Shown piece by piece: positions 32,972 to 41,388 of a stretch of 64,000 nt of DNA; the stretch's first letter is position 1; every line of letters begins with the position of its first letter. Source of the DNA: Gemmatimonadota bacterium (GTDB taxonomy: Bacteria > Latescibacterota > UBA2968 > UBA8231); the NCBI GenBank assembly GCA_009840005.1, contig VXOR01000103.1, positions 63,814 through 127,813 of the forward strand, read 5' to 3'. Position numbers and translations under genes: made by a program. The notes under the pieces were generated by a model. It was not told the DNA's origin. It did not search any database and was given only the letters and a program-made list of their open reading frames with translations.

Positions 32972-33952
32972 TCAGTCGTCTAGGACGCGATCCTGGCCGA
33001 CCGAGGCCTCGTCGAGACGGGCTCGGTCCTCCACAGTGATCGACCAGCCCACCGCGCCGACGTTCTCCTCCATGTGAGCCACCGTATCGCCGCCGGTGAT
33101 AGCCGCCGTCACTTCGGGATGGGAAAGCACCCAGTTGATCGCCGTCTGCGCCACGGTGCGGCCGTGGGCGTCCGCGATCTGTCGCAGGATCTCCAAGGTC
33201 CGGCGTCCCGCCTCGTTGAGGTCCTCCCCTAAGTCGCCGGTGCGCCCGGTGGCGTAAAGGGTGCCGTCCGGCGGCGGCTCTCCGGGGGTATACACACCAG
33301 AGAGCAAGCCCACGCCCAAGGGGCTGTAGGTCATAACCCCGAAACCCTGGTCGCGCTGCGCCGGCCACATCTCGCGCTCTAGTTCCCGGTTGAGGAGGTT
33401 GTAGGGATTCTGGATGCAGAGCAGGGGATCGAGCCCAAGGTGGTCCTGCGTCCACAGCGCCTTGAGTACCTGCCAAGCCTGGAAATTGGAGACGCCCACG
33501 TAGCGCGTCTTGCCGGCGCGCACCACGTCGTCTATAGCGCGCAGCGTCTCCTCAAGGGGGGTCTCGTCGTCGTACACGTGCAGGATGTAGACGTCGATGT
33601 GATCCGTCTCAAGGCGAGCCAGGGTGCGGTCGATCTCCCGCATGATGTGATAGCGCGACAGACCGGCGTCGTTGGGCCCGTCGCCGACGCGGCTGGCCAC
33701 CTTCGAGGTGACCACGAGGTCGTCGCGGTGCCGCCTGAGGACGCGCGCCAGAACTTGCTCCGATGTGCCTCGGGTCTCGTACACGTCCCCGAAGCCGTAG
33801 ATGTTGGCGCAGTCGATGAAATTGATCCCCAACTCGACGGCCCGCTCGATGGCGCGCTCGGCCTCGTCGGCGTCTTCCTGGCCGCGCAGGCCCAAGCCGT
33901 AGGCTAGGCGCGACACCTTCAGGCCAGAACGGCCAAACTTGACGTATTCCAT
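32972..33952 (-). CDS. Aldo/keto reductase
   Basis: 326 residues from ATG 33952 with AAGGAGGA before it; the longer frame has no supporting site. MEYVKFGRSGLKVSRLAYGLG, the catalytic Asp and Tyr in INFIDCANIYGFG, Lys in VVTSKVAS and His in VYILHVYDDETP are all present. It resembles YajO/tas-like or Kv-beta-type aldo/keto reductases that use NADPH. It precedes the SDR gene on the same strand, 129 bases away, and lies back to back with the Gfo/Idh gene. Confidence 0.85.
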   Translation of the reverse strand: MEYVKFGRSGLKVSRLAYGLGLRGQEDADEAERAIERAVELGINFIDCANIYGFGDVYETRGTSEQVLARVLRRHRDDLVVTSKVASRVGDGPNDAGLSRYHIMREIDRTLARLETDHIDVYILHVYDDETPLEETLRAIDDVVRAGKTRYVGVSNFQAWQVLKALWTQDHLGLDPLLCIQNPYNLLNRELEREMWPAQRDQGFGVMTYSPLGVGLLSGVYTPGEPPPDGTLYATGRTGDLGEDLNEAGRRTLEILRQIADAHGRTVAQTAINWVLSHPEVTAAITGGDTVAHMEENVGAVGWSITVEDRARLDEASVGQDRVLDD

Positions 33953-34069
33953 GTTCTCCTCCTTCGACCTCGCGATTACGTCGCGGCAACGGCCCTTGAC
34001 GCGACATATCGCGGTACTCAAGATTCGCTGCTGCGGGCATTAAACTCAAAAAACGGAAGCGGTAACACA

Positions 34070-35059
34070 ATGCCGAAACATCGAATAGCGATTGTTGGAG
34101 CCGGGAACATGGCCCGGGCGCGGGGCAGGGCGTTGCTGGACACCGGCCGGGCGGAAATCTGCGGCGTCGCCGCCCGGCGCACACAGCGCGCTGAAAGCTG
34201 CGCGACTGAGTTGGGGTGCGACGTTTTCTGCGATGACTTTCGCCGATTGGAGGAGGCCGGACCGGACGCGATCCTAATCGAGGTTCCGCATCGCGTTCAA
34301 GATGAGGTCTCCGTTTGGGCATTGGATGCCGGTTACGACCTCCTCGTGGGCGGATGTCTGGCTTCGAGTACGGAAAATGGGCACCAGATTGTAGAAATGG
34401 CGGCCCGGAACAATCGGATTGTCGAGGCTGGGTTCCAGCGCCGTTACGACCCTGCTTGGGAGGAGATCCAGCGCCTAGTGGCGGGAGGGGAACTGGGGAC
34501 ACCGGTGATGGCCGTGACCATGGCCCTGTGGAACCCGGACCCAGACGGGTGGTACTACGACCAAGAGGCGAGTGGGGGGATGCCGCTGACCCACATGAGT
34601 TACTGCTATCTCAATGCCGTCCGCTGGATTCTCGGCAAGCCGACCACCGTGTCCGCGATGGCCAATCGGCTGCGCAATACGGCACCCGGTCGCGTAGTGG
34701 AGGAGACATGCGGGGCCCTGATCGGATTTGAAAACGGGGCCTTCGCCTCGGCCACGGCTAGTTATATCGGCCCAGAGGGCATGACCGACCCACAGCCGCG
34801 ATTTGTCTGCACCGAGGGCGGAATCCTGCCCGGCGAGAATTCCATTACCGTTTTTCACGGGGACCGTTCCGAGGTGCACACTTTTGCGAACGAGCCGTCT
34901 CCGTTCGTGAGGCAGGCCGCCGCCTTTCTCGATGCCATAGAGGGCCGCCACAAGGCCCGAAATCCTCCAGAAGATGCCCTGCTCGATGTCGAAATTGCCG
35001 CGGCCGTCTCGGTCTCAGCTAGGGAACACAGGACGGTCTCGCTGGCGGAAATGCGGTAG
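34070..35059 (+). CDS. Gfo/Idh/MocA family oxidoreductase, lacking the EKP lysine
   Basis: 329 residues. The N-terminal Rossmann motif is RIAIVGAGNMARARGRALLD; the C-terminal alpha/beta domain follows from about residue 120. In most members the motif after strand 5 is CEKP with a catalytic Lys; here the corresponding segment reads DLLVGGCLASSTENG with no Lys. FQRRYDP and the later PLTHMSYCYLNAVRWILG keep the family pattern. It may be a non-catalytic or altered member. It is divergent to the aldo/keto reductase and convergent with the beta-lactamase-like gene. Confidence 0.75.
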   Translation: MPKHRIAIVGAGNMARARGRALLDTGRAEICGVAARRTQRAESCATELGCDVFCDDFRRLEEAGPDAILIEVPHRVQDEVSVWALDAGYDLLVGGCLASSTENGHQIVEMAARNNRIVEAGFQRRYDPAWEEIQRLVAGGELGTPVMAVTMALWNPDPDGWYYDQEASGGMPLTHMSYCYLNAVRWILGKPTTVSAMANRLRNTAPGRVVEETCGALIGFENGAFASATASYIGPEGMTDPQPRFVCTEGGILPGENSITVFHGDRSEVHTFANEPSPFVRQAAAFLDAIEGRHKARNPPEDALLDVEIAAAVSVSAREHRTVSLAEMR

Positions 35060-35074
35060 GGTCGCCGCGCCAAG

Positions 35075-36538
35075 TTAGAGACACCTTCCTCCGGCGAATC
35101 CATTGAATTCGTCTAAGAACCACTCGGCTTGCTTCGTCATAAAGACGCCGATCTCTTCCCCCTTGAAGGCGAAAGATACCCTGAGCCCACCCAAGTAAAT
35201 ATCCGTGATATAGACTTCCATGTTGAGCGTCTGCTCGTCGACCCACGCGGCTGAGGCTAGGCAATCGTACTCGATGCCCGGGACCAAGCCGATCTGTTCG
35301 CCGAAGTAGTTGCGTTGAGGGAATTTGCCGGACAGCACGCGCCCGATACCAAACCGCAGCACATTGTCGCCCTGACCGTTGGTGTACTCCCAGGTGCCCT
35401 CATCCTCCTCAAAGGACAGGCGCATCCGCGTGATTCCCATCGGGTTGTCTGCCAAAGCATACCAGGCTCCGTTGACTTCCAAAGCTGCCCTTGCGTCGGA
35501 GCCTCCGGGGATCGGCAGGACTGCCAGCCGCTCGATCTTATCGCAGAGCTCCGCGTGGGCGTCGCGGTTTTCGGCAAGCGGCGCATCTGCTAGGTGAGGG
35601 TGGAGTTCCTCACGCATCACAGCCGGAATGTCACTGCCGGCCGGTGCGCCCTGTGTGTCGGCGATGCATGTGAACAGAAACTCTTGGTCGGGAAAACAGA
35701 TGGCGTACTGACTGCCCATCCCGCGGAAGGAGAACCCGTTCTCTTTTTCGCGCCAAATCTGGTATCCATATCCGCAGTTCCCCCGGATGGCGTTGTCGAT
35801 CTGGCAGGAGGTCGCCGCGCGCACGTACGCCTCCGGCAGGACTCTTTCATCGCCCCACATGCCGCCGTTCATGCAGGCGAGTGCGACTCTGGCTATATCG
35901 CGCAGCGTACAGATGACCCCCGATCCGCCCCACGACACCCCTTCGGGCGTGCGGATGCACCATGCGTCAGCGGAGAAGCCGATCCGCTCTAGAAATCGCG
36001 GTCGCATGTAATCCAGAAAGGGTGTGCCAGCAAGCCGTTCGACCGCAGCCGTGAGCACCACGGTTGCCGCGGTGTCGTACGAAAAGATCGTTCCGGGGGG
36101 ATGCGAGGGCCCCCGGTTGAAGAAGGTCCAAACCCAGTCTGGATCGTTGCGCGTATAAGAGGTTGTCGAATGGGGGGTCGTCATCGTCAGGAGGTCCCGG
36201 ACGGTTGAGGCGGCAAGCCACGGATGAAGGTCTGCCGGCAGCTTGTCCGGGAAGTAGAAGGCGACTCGATCATCGAGGGTGAGTCGGCCTTCGTCGATCA
36301 TCATCCCGACCGCCAACGCGACCAAGCTCTTGCTGACCGAATAGATCCGGTGCCTGCGTTCCGCCGTCCACGGGGCCCAGTATCCCTCAGCCGCTATTCT
36401 ATTGTGCCGCACCAGCAGGAACCCGTGCATGCAGATTCGCTCGGCGTCGATCCGCTGCAGGAAATTCAGGATCGCCTGTGAAGGTATTCCCGCGCTTTCA
36501 GGTGAGGGTGCCGTTGTAAACACTTTTTCACTTCCCAT
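35075..36538 (-). CDS. Beta-lactamase-fold serine hydrolase (class C/PBP4* type)
   Basis: 487 residues. RIYSVSKSLVALAVGMMIDEGRL holds the SxxK active site, and the second motif is FSYDTAATVVL (YxN variant YDT). No signal peptide is apparent, so it is likely cytoplasmic. The C-terminal ~150 residues form an extra domain of beta-rich type, as in serine hydrolases that are esterases or peptidases rather than true beta-lactamases. AGGAG precedes the start. Function unknown; co-location with sugar oxidoreductases suggests metabolism rather than resistance. Confidence 0.75.
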   Translation of the reverse strand: MGSEKVFTTAPSPESAGIPSQAILNFLQRIDAERICMHGFLLVRHNRIAAEGYWAPWTAERRHRIYSVSKSLVALAVGMMIDEGRLTLDDRVAFYFPDKLPADLHPWLAASTVRDLLTMTTPHSTTSYTRNDPDWVWTFFNRGPSHPPGTIFSYDTAATVVLTAAVERLAGTPFLDYMRPRFLERIGFSADAWCIRTPEGVSWGGSGVICTLRDIARVALACMNGGMWGDERVLPEAYVRAATSCQIDNAIRGNCGYGYQIWREKENGFSFRGMGSQYAICFPDQEFLFTCIADTQGAPAGSDIPAVMREELHPHLADAPLAENRDAHAELCDKIERLAVLPIPGGSDARAALEVNGAWYALADNPMGITRMRLSFEEDEGTWEYTNGQGDNVLRFGIGRVLSGKFPQRNYFGEQIGLVPGIEYDCLASAAWVDEQTLNMEVYITDIYLGGLRVSFAFKGEEIGVFMTKQAEWFLDEFNGFAGGRCL

Positions 36539-36599
36539 AGCTGCTCCTTGGGCTTTGGCGTTTGTGATACGCGGCAGGCAAAGTCATAGAGGAAGCTGA

Positions 36600-36836
36600 T
36601 TATAACCGATCATGTACTTCCGGCTCTACGTCTGGCACCTTTGCCAAAACAGCTTCAAACTTCTGGCGACTACCTCGCTTAGCACGCTTTTCGAGATACT
36701 CAACCGTCATCAGCGCCGACACCTTCTCCGTTACTGCCAAGGTGATGAACTGATTCATTGAGACCCCTTCCCCTTCCGCCATCTGCTTGACTCGCTTATG
36801 TAGTGAGTCAGGCAATCGAACGCTCAGCGTACTCAT
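36600..36836 (-). CDS. Ribbon-helix-helix (CopG/HicB-like) antitoxin-type protein
   Basis: 78 residues from ATG 36836 with AGGAG upstream; the frame runs longer but MSTLSVRLPDSLHKRVKQMAEGEGVSMNQFI is the natural RHH start. The N-terminal strand SVRLPD and helix pair are typical of RHH DNA-binding proteins. The C-terminal half is charged. No toxin gene is adjacent on either side, so it is either an orphan antitoxin or a small regulator. Confidence 0.65.
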   Translation of the reverse strand: MSTLSVRLPDSLHKRVKQMAEGEGVSMNQFITLAVTEKVSALMTVEYLEKRAKRGSRQKFEAVLAKVPDVEPEVHDRL

Positions 36837-36970
36837 GGTAAGACTCCTATCTTTTCCAGAAACTCTTTGGCCACCGAACACAGATAATCAAGAACATGCA
36901 TAAGCGCAACAGGCTTATATTTGGGTGCTTAGGGTAGGTTGATATCAGGACGGAAACATAGGAGTCGCTC

Positions 36971-38107
36971 TTGAAGACAGGTGGTCTGGACATTCGATGT
37001 GTGCGTAGGTTATTACCGATTGTGCTGCTTGGGTTGCTGGTGGGATGCGATCAGGCCGGCGATCCGGTGAAGCCCGCTGCCGACGCGATCGACTTGGAGG
37101 CCAAACTCGACGACCTCTTTGCGCCTCCGACCACAGCCGAGGTGGAGGCCGTCCGCGCCGACTGGGCCCAACGCGACGTTTCCGCAGCCGAAGTGACCAT
37201 CGAACTCACCGAGTCGTATCCGCTAAGCGAGACCCCGGCCACCCTGCGCATCGTGTCCCACAGAGTGGGGGAGGTACTCCACTACGGAGCGATCCTCGCC
37301 CCCGACTCCGCGGCTCCGGGCAGCTTGCCCATCCTGATGTACCTGCACGGGGGCGACAGCGGCGTCGAAGTGGATGACATCGCCCTCGTGATTTTCGCCT
37401 TGGGCGAACTGCGCGACAATTTCGTCTATGTGATCCCCTCCTTTCGCGGCGAGCCCCTCGAGTACGAGAACCGGGAATGGATCTCGACAGGCCCCGGCGG
37501 TCACTGGGACTACGACGTAGATGACGCCTTGGCGCTCCTCAACGTTGCATTGGAGATAACGCCGCAGGCGAGGATCGAAGGTCTGAGTATCGTCGGCGGC
37601 AGCCGAGGAGCAGGCGTTGCCCTGCTAGCCGGGATCCGCGACGAGCGCGTCGAGAACATCGTGGCCTTGTTCGGGCCCACCGACTTTTTCGACGACTGGG
37701 TTCGGGAGATTGCGCGGGAAGCGGCCATGGGCTCTCCGCGCGACCTGACCGGGGTCGCCCACATCGATACCACCTTCATCCAGCCCTACATGAGAGGTGA
37801 AATCGACCTAGCAGAAGTTCGTCTCGAACTGGTGCGCCGCTCCTCGGTCCTGTTCGCCGAGGACCTGCCCGCGGTCCAGCTCCACCACGGCGACGCTGAC
37901 GAAACCGTCGTCGTCAGCCAAGCCCATTCCCTGATCCGGGCCATGGAAGCGCTGGGACGCGAGCCCCCCGAATTCGAGGCGTTCATCTACGAGGGAGGCG
38001 GCCACGCGATCTTCTCGCTGAGAGGTGCTATCCCGCGCGCGGTGGGCTTCCTGCGGCGGGCTCTGGGAGGAGGGCCGGCACTAGTTGCGGCTACAGCGTC
38101 CCGGTAA
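36971..38107 (+). CDS. Lipoprotein alpha/beta hydrolase, chimeric C-terminus
   Basis: 378 residues from a TTG start preceded by AGGAG (spacing 6-7); a GTG at 37001 is an alternative. The segment RRLLPIVLLGLLVGCDQ is a lipobox, so the protein is probably lipid-anchored. The hydrolase fold shows the oxyanion LMYLHGGDSG, nucleophile in VGGSRGAGVA, acid in HHGDADETVV and His in EGGGHAIF. It looks like a prolyl-oligopeptidase or acetyl-xylan-esterase-like enzyme. The last ~10 residues (PALVAATASR) are encoded, in another frame, by the duplicated PNPOx 3' end (from 38075), so the native C-terminus has been replaced. Confidence 0.7.
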   Translation: MKTGGLDIRCVRRLLPIVLLGLLVGCDQAGDPVKPAADAIDLEAKLDDLFAPPTTAEVEAVRADWAQRDVSAAEVTIELTESYPLSETPATLRIVSHRVGEVLHYGAILAPDSAAPGSLPILMYLHGGDSGVEVDDIALVIFALGELRDNFVYVIPSFRGEPLEYENREWISTGPGGHWDYDVDDALALLNVALEITPQARIEGLSIVGGSRGAGVALLAGIRDERVENIVALFGPTDFFDDWVREIAREAAMGSPRDLTGVAHIDTTFIQPYMRGEIDLAEVRLELVRRSSVLFAEDLPAVQLHHGDADETVVVSQAHSLIRAMEALGREPPEFEAFIYEGGGHAIFSLRGAIPRAVGFLRRALGGGPALVAATASR

Positions 38108-38153
38108 TGGAATTAGTGCACGAGCGCCGCGTCGAAGATCGAGGCCGGTGCTA
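38075..38153. pseudogene. Duplicated PNPOx 3' fragment, first piece
   Basis: 73 of 79 bases match 30615-30693 in the same orientation. It stops exactly where the HigBA-like module begins. It is a fragment of a second copy of the PNPOx 3' end and supplies the final codons of the lipoprotein hydrolase in another frame. Confidence 0.85.
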
Positions 38154-38198
38154 AATTGTTCTGCTTGCTTCGGTTCACATATTCGTTAACTTATCAGC

Positions 38199-38549
38199 GT
38201 GAGAGAGATCAGCTTTTATCGCACAGCATCTGGACACTGCCCTGTCGAACAGTTTCTCGACTCCATAGCTACTAGGCAAGCTGCCAAAATCACTTGGACA
38301 TTGCATCTGATTGAGGAATTGGAGTTTGTCCCCCGCCAGTACTTCAAGAAGTTGGTCAACACCGATGACATTTGGGAGATTCGCGTCAACATTGGTAGGG
38401 ATACATTCAGACTTCTGTCCTTCTTCGACGGTCCAAACTTGGTGGTCCTCAACCATGCCTTTGCCAAAAAGACACAGAAAACTCCAAGATCGGACCTTCA
38501 TCTGGCAGAACAGAGAAAACGAGATTACTTCAGGAGGAAGAATCCATGA
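38199..38549 (+). CDS. higB: HigB/Gp49-like (phage-derived) toxin
   Basis: 116 residues from a GTG start. EISFYRTASGHCPVEQFLDSI, LEFVPRQYFKKLVNTDDIWEIRVN, FRLLSFFDGPNLVVLNHAFAKK are the Gp49-like pattern of the RelE superfamily. The toxin precedes the antitoxin, the usual HigBA order, with an ATGA overlap. The module sits precisely inside a duplicated PNPOx fragment, so it is a clean insertion. Confidence 0.75.
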   Translation: MREISFYRTASGHCPVEQFLDSIATRQAAKITWTLHLIEELEFVPRQYFKKLVNTDDIWEIRVNIGRDTFRLLSFFDGPNLVVLNHAFAKKTQKTPRSDLHLAEQRKRDYFRRKNP

Positions 38550-38821
38550 GCGACTTGAAAAAGTACGTCGCAAGACGCAAAGCAAGAGATCCCGAATTTG
38601 CCGAGAATTACGAAGCCGGTTACTTGGAGTTCAAGATCGGTGTTCTTCTCAGACAGGCTCGGGAAGAAGCTGGCCTGACCCAAGAAGAGGTGGCGCAAAG
38701 GCTAGATACCCAGAAATCTGCTATTTCAAGAATAGAAAACCACGCCGAGGATATTAGGCTATCAACGCTAGAAAAGTATGCAAGAGCGATCGGCAAGAGA
38801 CTCCATCTTTCGGTGGGATAA
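38546..38821 (+). CDS. higA: HigA-like HTH antitoxin
   Basis: 91 residues. Residues ~30-80 (KIGVLLRQAREEAGLTQEEVAQRLDTQKSAISRIENHAEDIRLSTLEKYARA) are an XRE helix-turn-helix. It starts within the toxin stop codon region (ATGA overlap). It likely neutralises the toxin and represses the pair. Confidence 0.8.
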   Translation: MSDLKKYVARRKARDPEFAENYEAGYLEFKIGVLLRQAREEAGLTQEEVAQRLDTQKSAISRIENHAEDIRLSTLEKYARAIGKRLHLSVG

Positions 38822-38828
38822 TTGCGAT

Positions 38829-38857
38829 AGGAGCGCAAAAAATAAACCGACGCGCCT
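38829..38857. repeat. Duplicated PNPOx 3' fragment, second piece
   Basis: 27 of 29 bases match 30696-30724 (the stop region of the PNPOx gene), continuing the sequence broken at 38153 after a 675-base insert. This proves that the HigBA module was inserted into a pre-existing copy of this sequence. Confidence 0.8.
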
Positions 38858-38936
38858 CACTTGGAATATCTACCTGGATAAATCAGATTGCGACGTAACT
38901 GTATAGCATCCTAACTCTCACTCCTCTATAGCTTTC

Positions 38937-41372
38937 CTACTCATAGCGCAGCGCATGTACGGGATTCTCCCGTGCGGCGCGGACGCCGATGTACGCCACC
39001 GTCCCCAGTGCAATCGCAAAAGCGATCGTCCCGCAGAGGAGATACGTCGTCAGCCCTAACCCAAACTGATAGGCGTATCGCGACAGCCATTGCCCTACCA
39101 AGAAGTGAGCTAGCGGAAACGCCAGCAGGCAGGCCAAGGCAACCATTTTCGTCAGGTCGCGCGACAAGAGCGCGAGGATCTCTGCCACCGTAGCGCCGAG
39201 CACTTTGCGGACACCGATCTCCTTGGTGCGCCGCTGCAAGACAATGGTCGCGTGGCCGAACAAGCCCATGCAGGCGATGAGAATGGCGACGACGGAGGCA
39301 AAGGTAACGGTGCGGCTGCTCTCCTTGTCATTCTCGTACTGACGGGCAAAAGTCTGGTCGAGGAACTCGTACTCAAAGGGTTGTTCGGGTGCCGCCTTTG
39401 CCCAGATCTGCTCCAAACCCGCGAGCGTGTCGTCAACCTTATACGTATTCAGCCTCACCAGTGCCCGCTTAAAGGACGCTTCCGGCCCATAGTGGAACAG
39501 GGCCGGCTTGATCGACTCTCTGAAGGAGCGGAAGTGGAAGTCCGGTGCGATGCCGATGATGGTGGGTGTCTTGCTCACGCCGTAGTGTCCGTACTCTGGT
39601 AGGAATTCGCCAACGGCATTTTCCCCCCAGCCGAGGGCGTCCGCGAGGCTCTGGTTGACGACGACACTTTCCGTCCGATCGACCAGCCGTCCGGCCTCAA
39701 AGGAGCGGCCAGATACGAGGTCAATGCCGAGTGTAGTGAAAAAGTCGGGGTCAACGGCAAACTGATGCACTGTAATACGCTCCCCGTCTGGATGCCGGAT
39801 GTAATTGGTGCTGGTGCTAGTCGGAAATTCGCGATGCAACAGGGCTACGCTGGCGACGCCCGCCTGAGAAAGAGTTGCCTCCTTGAAGCGTTCGCCAAGT
39901 TGCGTCGGGTCCGCACCGCGCAGCTTGACAACGACGACCTGATCAGCCGCGTGTCCAAGGTCGCGCGACTGGATGTAGGCCAACTGCTGATGAATCGCGA
40001 TGGTGCAGAAGATCAGGAAAACCGCCATGCCGTACTGCAAGGTCAGAAGCGCGCTCGTCGCCCTTCTTCTGCGCCACGGCGATACCTCGCGGACGACAGA
40101 CGCAGGCTGCATCCGCGCCACGATCAGGGCCGGATAGCTTCCCGCGGCGATGCCGATCAGCACCACCAACAAGACGCCTCCACCGACGAGAATTGGCAAG
40201 CCCAGATCGCCGAGCGACAGCCCGGCCCAGTGGTCAAGTCCGTAATGTGCGTTAAAGACGGGCAACCCCAACTGCACGAGGACCAATCCGGCGATCAGGG
40301 AAAACAAGGCCAGCAGGACCCCCTCTCCCAAAAACTGCAGGGCGATTTGTGCCTTGTTAGCGCCGAGCGCCTTGCGCACACCCACTTCCGCGCTCCGGCC
40401 GATGGAACCCGCTACAGCGAGGGTAGTGAAGTTGATACAGGCGACGATCAGAATGACCCCAATCAGGGCGACGAGGGCGAGGATCGGCTTGGTGCCCTCG
40501 GAGTGTTCGTAGGCGTTAAAGACCTGCGTGTCGAGGTAGATGTCCCTCGCGTCCTGAAGTTGGAGTTGGAAGGCGTCTGGATCGTCCTTCCAGCGCACGC
40601 CTTTGTAGCGTTCCCAGACCGGGGCGATGAACTCGCGAGAGAACTCCGGGAGCTTCGCTTCGAGCGCCTTCCGCTCGGCAAGGGGCTGAAGCGTGACGTA
40701 TGTAGAAGTCGGAGAGCCCCAGTAACTGTTTGCGCCATACTTCGTCCAGTTCTCAAAGCGAATCGCCGCGTCAAAGTCTAGGCTCCGCTTTTTCGGCAGA
40801 TCGGCGAAGACACCGGCAACCGTGTATGGTTCGGGTCCCTCGTTGCCGTGCAAGACGATCCGCCGACCCACGAGTTCTGGGTAGTCCCTGAATTCATCTC
40901 CGAACATTCGCTCGGCTAGTCGCTTGGAAATGACGACTTGGTCGAGGCCATCCAGCGCCGTGGTCGGATTACCGGCCGCGAGCGGATAGTGGAACATTTG
41001 CAGGAACGGGGGATCAACCTTGACCACCGAGTGTTCGAGATGGCGCTCGCCGACTGTCATCAGGATACTCGTCTTGATGACGCGCGTGGTGCTGGCGATT
41101 TCGGGGAACGTCTCCGCGAGCGCCGCCGCGAGATCCTCGCGCTGGTACGCAATGCGATAAACGCCATCCGAGGCTTGAATCTCGCGGGTCACCACGCGGA
41201 AGAGGCGGTCGTCCTCGCGGAGGTTCCAATCCGCGGTCAGAGCGCCGTGTACGCCAAGACCGAGGATGGCGCTGACGGCGATAGCGACGGACAAGCCCAC
41301 GATGTTGATGCTGGTCACCACTTTGTCGCGCAGCAGGTTCCGCAGTGCGATTACGACGTAATTGCGCAGCAT
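38937..41372 (-). CDS. MacB/FtsX-type ABC transporter permease
   Basis: 811 residues. Start MLRNYVVIALRNLLRDKVV with AAGGAGG. The domain order is a membrane helix, a large periplasmic MacB-PCD-like domain (~50-270), three helices (~280-420), a second periplasmic domain and three C-terminal helices, ending in ARENPVHALRYE. The two FtsX cores (AEVGVRKALGANK and TKEIGVRKVLGATVAEI) are present, so it is a double-unit permease. It works with a LolD/MacB-like ATPase in efflux or envelope stress. It is the last gene of the long minus-strand locus, 16 bases after the sigma-factor fusion gene. Confidence 0.88.
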   Translation of the reverse strand: MLRNYVVIALRNLLRDKVVTSINIVGLSVAIAVSAILGLGVHGALTADWNLREDDRLFRVVTREIQASDGVYRIAYQREDLAAALAETFPEIASTTRVIKTSILMTVGERHLEHSVVKVDPPFLQMFHYPLAAGNPTTALDGLDQVVISKRLAERMFGDEFRDYPELVGRRIVLHGNEGPEPYTVAGVFADLPKKRSLDFDAAIRFENWTKYGANSYWGSPTSTYVTLQPLAERKALEAKLPEFSREFIAPVWERYKGVRWKDDPDAFQLQLQDARDIYLDTQVFNAYEHSEGTKPILALVALIGVILIVACINFTTLAVAGSIGRSAEVGVRKALGANKAQIALQFLGEGVLLALFSLIAGLVLVQLGLPVFNAHYGLDHWAGLSLGDLGLPILVGGGVLLVVLIGIAAGSYPALIVARMQPASVVREVSPWRRRRATSALLTLQYGMAVFLIFCTIAIHQQLAYIQSRDLGHAADQVVVVKLRGADPTQLGERFKEATLSQAGVASVALLHREFPTSTSTNYIRHPDGERITVHQFAVDPDFFTTLGIDLVSGRSFEAGRLVDRTESVVVNQSLADALGWGENAVGEFLPEYGHYGVSKTPTIIGIAPDFHFRSFRESIKPALFHYGPEASFKRALVRLNTYKVDDTLAGLEQIWAKAAPEQPFEYEFLDQTFARQYENDKESSRTVTFASVVAILIACMGLFGHATIVLQRRTKEIGVRKVLGATVAEILALLSRDLTKMVALACLLAFPLAHFLVGQWLSRYAYQFGLGLTTYLLCGTIAFAIALGTVAYIGVRAARENPVHALRYE

Positions 41373-41388
41373 CTTGAACCTCCTTCAT

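Noticed and set aside
39765..40781. 338-residue plus-strand ORF opposite the last permease gene
   Set aside because: Long antisense frames are expected in GC-rich coding DNA; it is rich in Arg, Gln and Asp and shows no domain.
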